Of a stretch of DNA of 64,000 nt, positions 62,401 to 64,000 are shown in pieces. A program made the position numbers and the translations under genes. The stretch covers positions 186,001-250,000 of the forward strand of contig NZ_JARP01000007.1 of assembly GCF_000708595.2 (NCBI RefSeq). The letters run 5' to 3'. Position 1 is the first letter of the stretch, and the number at the start of each line of letters is the position of its first letter. The notes under the pieces are model-generated. The model was not told the origin of the DNA. It was given only the letters and a program-made list of their open reading frames with translations, and ran no database searches. The DNA is from Flavobacterium sp. KJJ (GTDB lineage: Bacteria; Bacteroidota; Bacteroidia; Flavobacteriales; Flavobacteriaceae).

Positions 62401-63717
62401 GACATTGCCAGAATTCGGAACATTATTAATTTGTATTAAACTCGCATTATTTTCAAAAGTTAGGCTTCCTGCAGTATTTACTGTTAACCCATTTTCTATT
62501 TTCAAGTCAATACCTGATTGAACAACTACATTTGCTCCGGCATTCACCTGGCATGAACAAGCGTTTGTATTAGCCGCGATATTGAAATCACTATTAAAAA
62601 TAACATTTTTATTGATATCAGGAAGCCCGTCAGACCATACCCCATTATAGGCAGTAGTATGTGTAAAAACTGTTGAGACGTTTGAATTAGAACTTACAAA
62701 GCAATCAGATACTGCACGTAGTCTTACATAATAAGTGCCAGCGGGATTAATTCCGGTAATAGTTTCTGAAGTAACATTTCCTAAAAGTTTATTTTCGTAT
62801 CCTGAAACAAAATTAGTAAAATTATTATCTGTAGCCACATCGATTCTATATCCCGTCGCGTCTGGAACAGCTGTCCAGTCTTGTATAAATGAATCTTTAC
62901 TGCAAGGTAAAGGCGCATATTCTAATACAGGTGTATTAATGCTTGTTGGCTGCGGATTGATAGTTACTTTATAATTTACAATACATCCGCTGCTATTTGT
63001 TATTTTAAATTCGTTAACTCCAATTGGGAGAGATAATGTAAATGTAGATGTTGAGCCACTTGCTAAAAGCTGATCATTACTTATTTTCTTTATAGTCCAA
63101 GCACTAACTGGCAGCGATGATATAGACACACTTCCTGTTGGAACTAAACACTTAGATTGCGTAATTTGCTCTAGTATTGGATCAAATATTGTGACAGTAG
63201 CATTATTTGTTGTTATGCCAGCAGATAAACCAGTACTATTTTGAACTACTGAAATAAGTGTATAGGTTGACGTTTTGTTTTGAGTAACAGTAATTGGGCT
63301 GCCACTTATGTAATTTAAAACTGTAACATCACCTTTCGGTCCACGGAACTTTAGAGTATACGTACCACTTCCCCCTAAAACAGTAATTTTAATTCTAGCA
63401 GAAATGTCTGCACCTGTTGGTGATTTACAAAAAGCAGCTGTACCTGAATTTGCAATATCGGCTGTAAGTGCAAAAGCGGGAGATTTTTTTTCCGTTATAC
63501 TAACATGTTTATTAGTATAATTTGGAATTAATTTAGAATTTTCAGCAGCAGATGTCGGAGTAAGCGAACCAAAAACGAACAATAGTATTGTTGCATATTT
63601 GAATTGTTCAAGACTATAAATTCTTTGATTAAAAGGCGTTTTTAATTCTTCTAAAGACCGCCTATATTTAGTTTTGTTTAAAAGAAATAGAAAATAAGCG
63701 AGTAGTTTTTTTTTCAT
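59407..63717 (-). CDS. Giant T9SS-exported surface protein with two tandem 540-residue modules
   Basis: 1436 residues. The signal is unusual: the hydrophobic helix (YATILLFVFGSLTPTSA) starts only near residue 41, after a basic 40-residue extension; no closer ATG exists. An Ig-like region at about 75-255 is followed by two tandem copies of one module, 259-800 and 802-1340: an Fn3-like domain (TPVLEYAPLP / TPVLAEVPEM), a strand stack with YNGVWSDGLPDINKNVIF / YNGEWSNGLPDSNKNVIF, YWSSPV, GNPYPSALDAD / GNPYPSAIDAD and RFVIHY. The last 80 residues (VFVFDLNGKLIYEKE ... KAIL) are a type A T9SS sorting domain, so it should be exported by the Gld/Spr machinery and attached at the surface. Function unknown; adhesin or matrix protein is a guess. 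Confidence 0.9.
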   Translation of the reverse strand: MKKKLLAYFLFLLNKTKYRRSLEELKTPFNQRIYSLEQFKYATILLFVFGSLTPTSAAENSKLIPNYTNKHVSITEKKSPAFALTADIANSGTAAFCKSPTGADISARIKITVLGGSGTYTLKFRGPKGDVTVLNYISGSPITVTQNKTSTYTLISVVQNSTGLSAGITTNNATVTIFDPILEQITQSKCLVPTGSVSISSLPVSAWTIKKISNDQLLASGSTSTFTLSLPIGVNEFKITNSSGCIVNYKVTINPQPTSINTPVLEYAPLPCSKDSFIQDWTAVPDATGYRIDVATDNNFTNFVSGYENKLLGNVTSETITGINPAGTYYVRLRAVSDCFVSSNSNVSTVFTHTTAYNGVWSDGLPDINKNVIFNSDFNIAANTNACSCQVNAGANVVVQSGIDLKIENGLTVNTAGSLTFENNASLIQINNVPNSGNVTYKRITAPMKNFDYTYWSSPVSNQTLYNISPNTLGDKYFSYGPNGWVTLYNGTAVMEPGIGYIIRTPKDGTWPNGEVVSFPYSQQVKFIGVPNNGNINGETVPADKYRLVGNPYPSALDADQFMADNSSILSGTIYLWTHNTVITNNKYTSDDYAAYNGVGGIATRPAINSGINNSEPTGKIAAGQSFMIASTAAGTITFNNGMRPDGNNGQFFKQTKNNKTAIEKHRFWLNLTNKTGAFKQILIGYLPGATNEYDNRFDGDALNGNTFINFYSKTQTTNLLIQGRALPLEDTDSIILGYSSTIDGVFSIDISKLDGKFVNKAIYLEDKKTNTYFNLKNGGYEFSTLKGTFDDRFVIHYIPNTIQTPVLAEVPEMTCNQASFVLNWEAIPNASSYRYDVATDEEFTNIIPELLDREVSGYNSEEIMGLTGTNYYVRLRAMYNSVASPNSNVIKVSSSTTIYNGEWSNGLPDSNKNVIFDNVNYTLSEDMSACSCQINATAKITVPSGVTLKLQNGLTVKDQGSLTFENNASLVQINEAVNIGNIIYKRISAPMKNADYTYWSSPVAEQKLNVLSPNTLSNKYFSLYNNNWVPEQGSAFMTVAKGYIIGAPKGGKWPNGEIVSFPYSQPVQFMGIPNNGRYEFIAENSGSKNLIGNPYPSAIDADAFLSANSSVLGGTIYFWRNNTSPQFLKYLLDDYACYNALGGVAASAAGETSRGLNSIKPTGKIASGQSFMTESIAPGTVVFENNMRVEGENKQFLKLGKTASIEKHRFWLNLTNPLGAFEQILIGYADGATNNYDNRFDARDWSGNSYTSFYSVNQNDKLTIQGRALPFDNADVVPLGYRSLLGGFFTIALDSADGLFTDQAIYLEDKKLKVFHNLKDGAYNFVSFLGTYDNRFVIHYVSNKTNKTAKNTASDAIGLENEVLVSAENNQIKVNTFEEIIDNVFVFDLNGKLIYEKEQVNTNEFSTPTLIINNQMVVVKVTLQNGKTIIKKAIL

Positions 63718-63847
63718 AATTGTAACTGTTAAGGGTTATTAAAAAGTATGTAATGTTGATTTTATTTGTAAAGGATCTTTCATTTAAGCGTTTCATTTTT
63801 ATATATCTTACTAATGTACTTTTGTGGATAGATAATAAAAATAGGTT

Positions 63848-63888
63848 AAAAAAATTGCGCAAAGTCAGATTAAATTTGCGCAATTTTC
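63848..63888 (-). terminator. Terminator hairpin at right edge
   Basis: aaaattgcgcaaa pairs with tttgcgcaatttt, T-tract on the minus strand. It probably ends a minus-strand gene lying beyond the window. Its core is nearly that of the hairpin at 176-219. Confidence 0.75.
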
Positions 63889-64000
63889 ATATGAAAATCT
63901 TTTAAATAGCTATGACATAAATTAAAAGATATATGCCAACATTTGCGATTAACAAAAGCTATAGTAATTTAATATTGTATAATTAATTTGCTGTTTTCTT
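63889..64000. other. Right-edge region without an identifiable gene
   Basis: About 110 AT-rich bases. One minus-strand frame stays open for 16 codons to the window edge and may be the end of a gene beyond it; nothing can be named. Confidence 0.3.

Noticed and set aside
63668..63883. 71-codon open frame before the surface-protein gene
   Set aside because: Overlaps the start of the surface protein and its leader, Asn/Lys-rich without motif; likely chance.

Overview
The window reads as chromosomal DNA of a Flavobacterium, probably close to F. johnsoniae. The evidence is AT-rich sequence without Shine-Dalgarno sites, Bacteroidota -7 boxes of the form TAnnTTTG, the gliding and type IX secretion cluster gldK-gldL-gldM-gldN followed by a second gldN (gldO), a T9SS sorting tail on the largest protein, and many LytTR, DUF and lipoprotein families typical of the group.

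Layout. 1-3.6 kb: an Mpo1-like fragment, a gasdermin-like protein, a DUF3754 (TMEM143-type) membrane protein, a YkgJ cysteine-cluster protein and a small zinc-ribbon protein. 4.2-7.3 kb: a very AT-rich three-gene cassette (ParB-domain protein, D12-class adenine methylase, GNAT-like protein) that looks acquired and is the best candidate for an undescribed DNA-modification or defence system. 7.5-10.6 kb: a LytS/LytT-type two-component pair divergent from a beta-barrel protein and a small ferredoxin-like protein. 10.7-14.4 kb: a SulP transporter with a leader ORF and hairpin, then an AraC regulator and a short-chain dehydrogenase. 14.5-17.6 kb: two secreted hydrolases. 17.8-25.2 kb: a conserved housekeeping block (groEL, groES, secG, a TPR protein, lptE, a sigma-54 activator, miaB). 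25.7-36.7 kb: topA, a degenerate ureohydrolase, gldK-L-M-N-O and an FAD oxidoreductase. 36.6-44.2 kb: ordinary lipid, translation-factor and small membrane or secreted proteins.

44.4-55.8 kb is one tight 13-gene minus-strand operon encoding a complete type II secretion / type IV pilus-like machine: PilP/GspC-like, PilO/GspM-like, PilN/GspL-like, secretin, GspE ATPase, a minimal prepilin peptidase, GspF, four pseudopilin-like proteins, an Fn3-like lipoprotein and a MORN-like protein. All four pseudopilins carry Ala rather than Gly before the predicted cleavage site, and the GspK-like one lacks Glu5, as tip pseudopilins do.

56.3-59.3 kb is accessory DNA: an orphan RHS toxin tip that begins inside the RHS core, its exported probable immunity protein, hairpin-rich IS or MITE-like debris and a tyrosine recombinase. 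59.4-63.7 kb is a 1436-residue T9SS-exported surface protein built from two tandem repeats of about 540 residues.

Small-scale structure recurs between genes: hairpin terminators with closely related sequences, and arrays of the heptamer tgaaacc/tgaaact that fold into long hairpins at gene ends. All identifications come from reading sequence and recalled family motifs; no database search was run.
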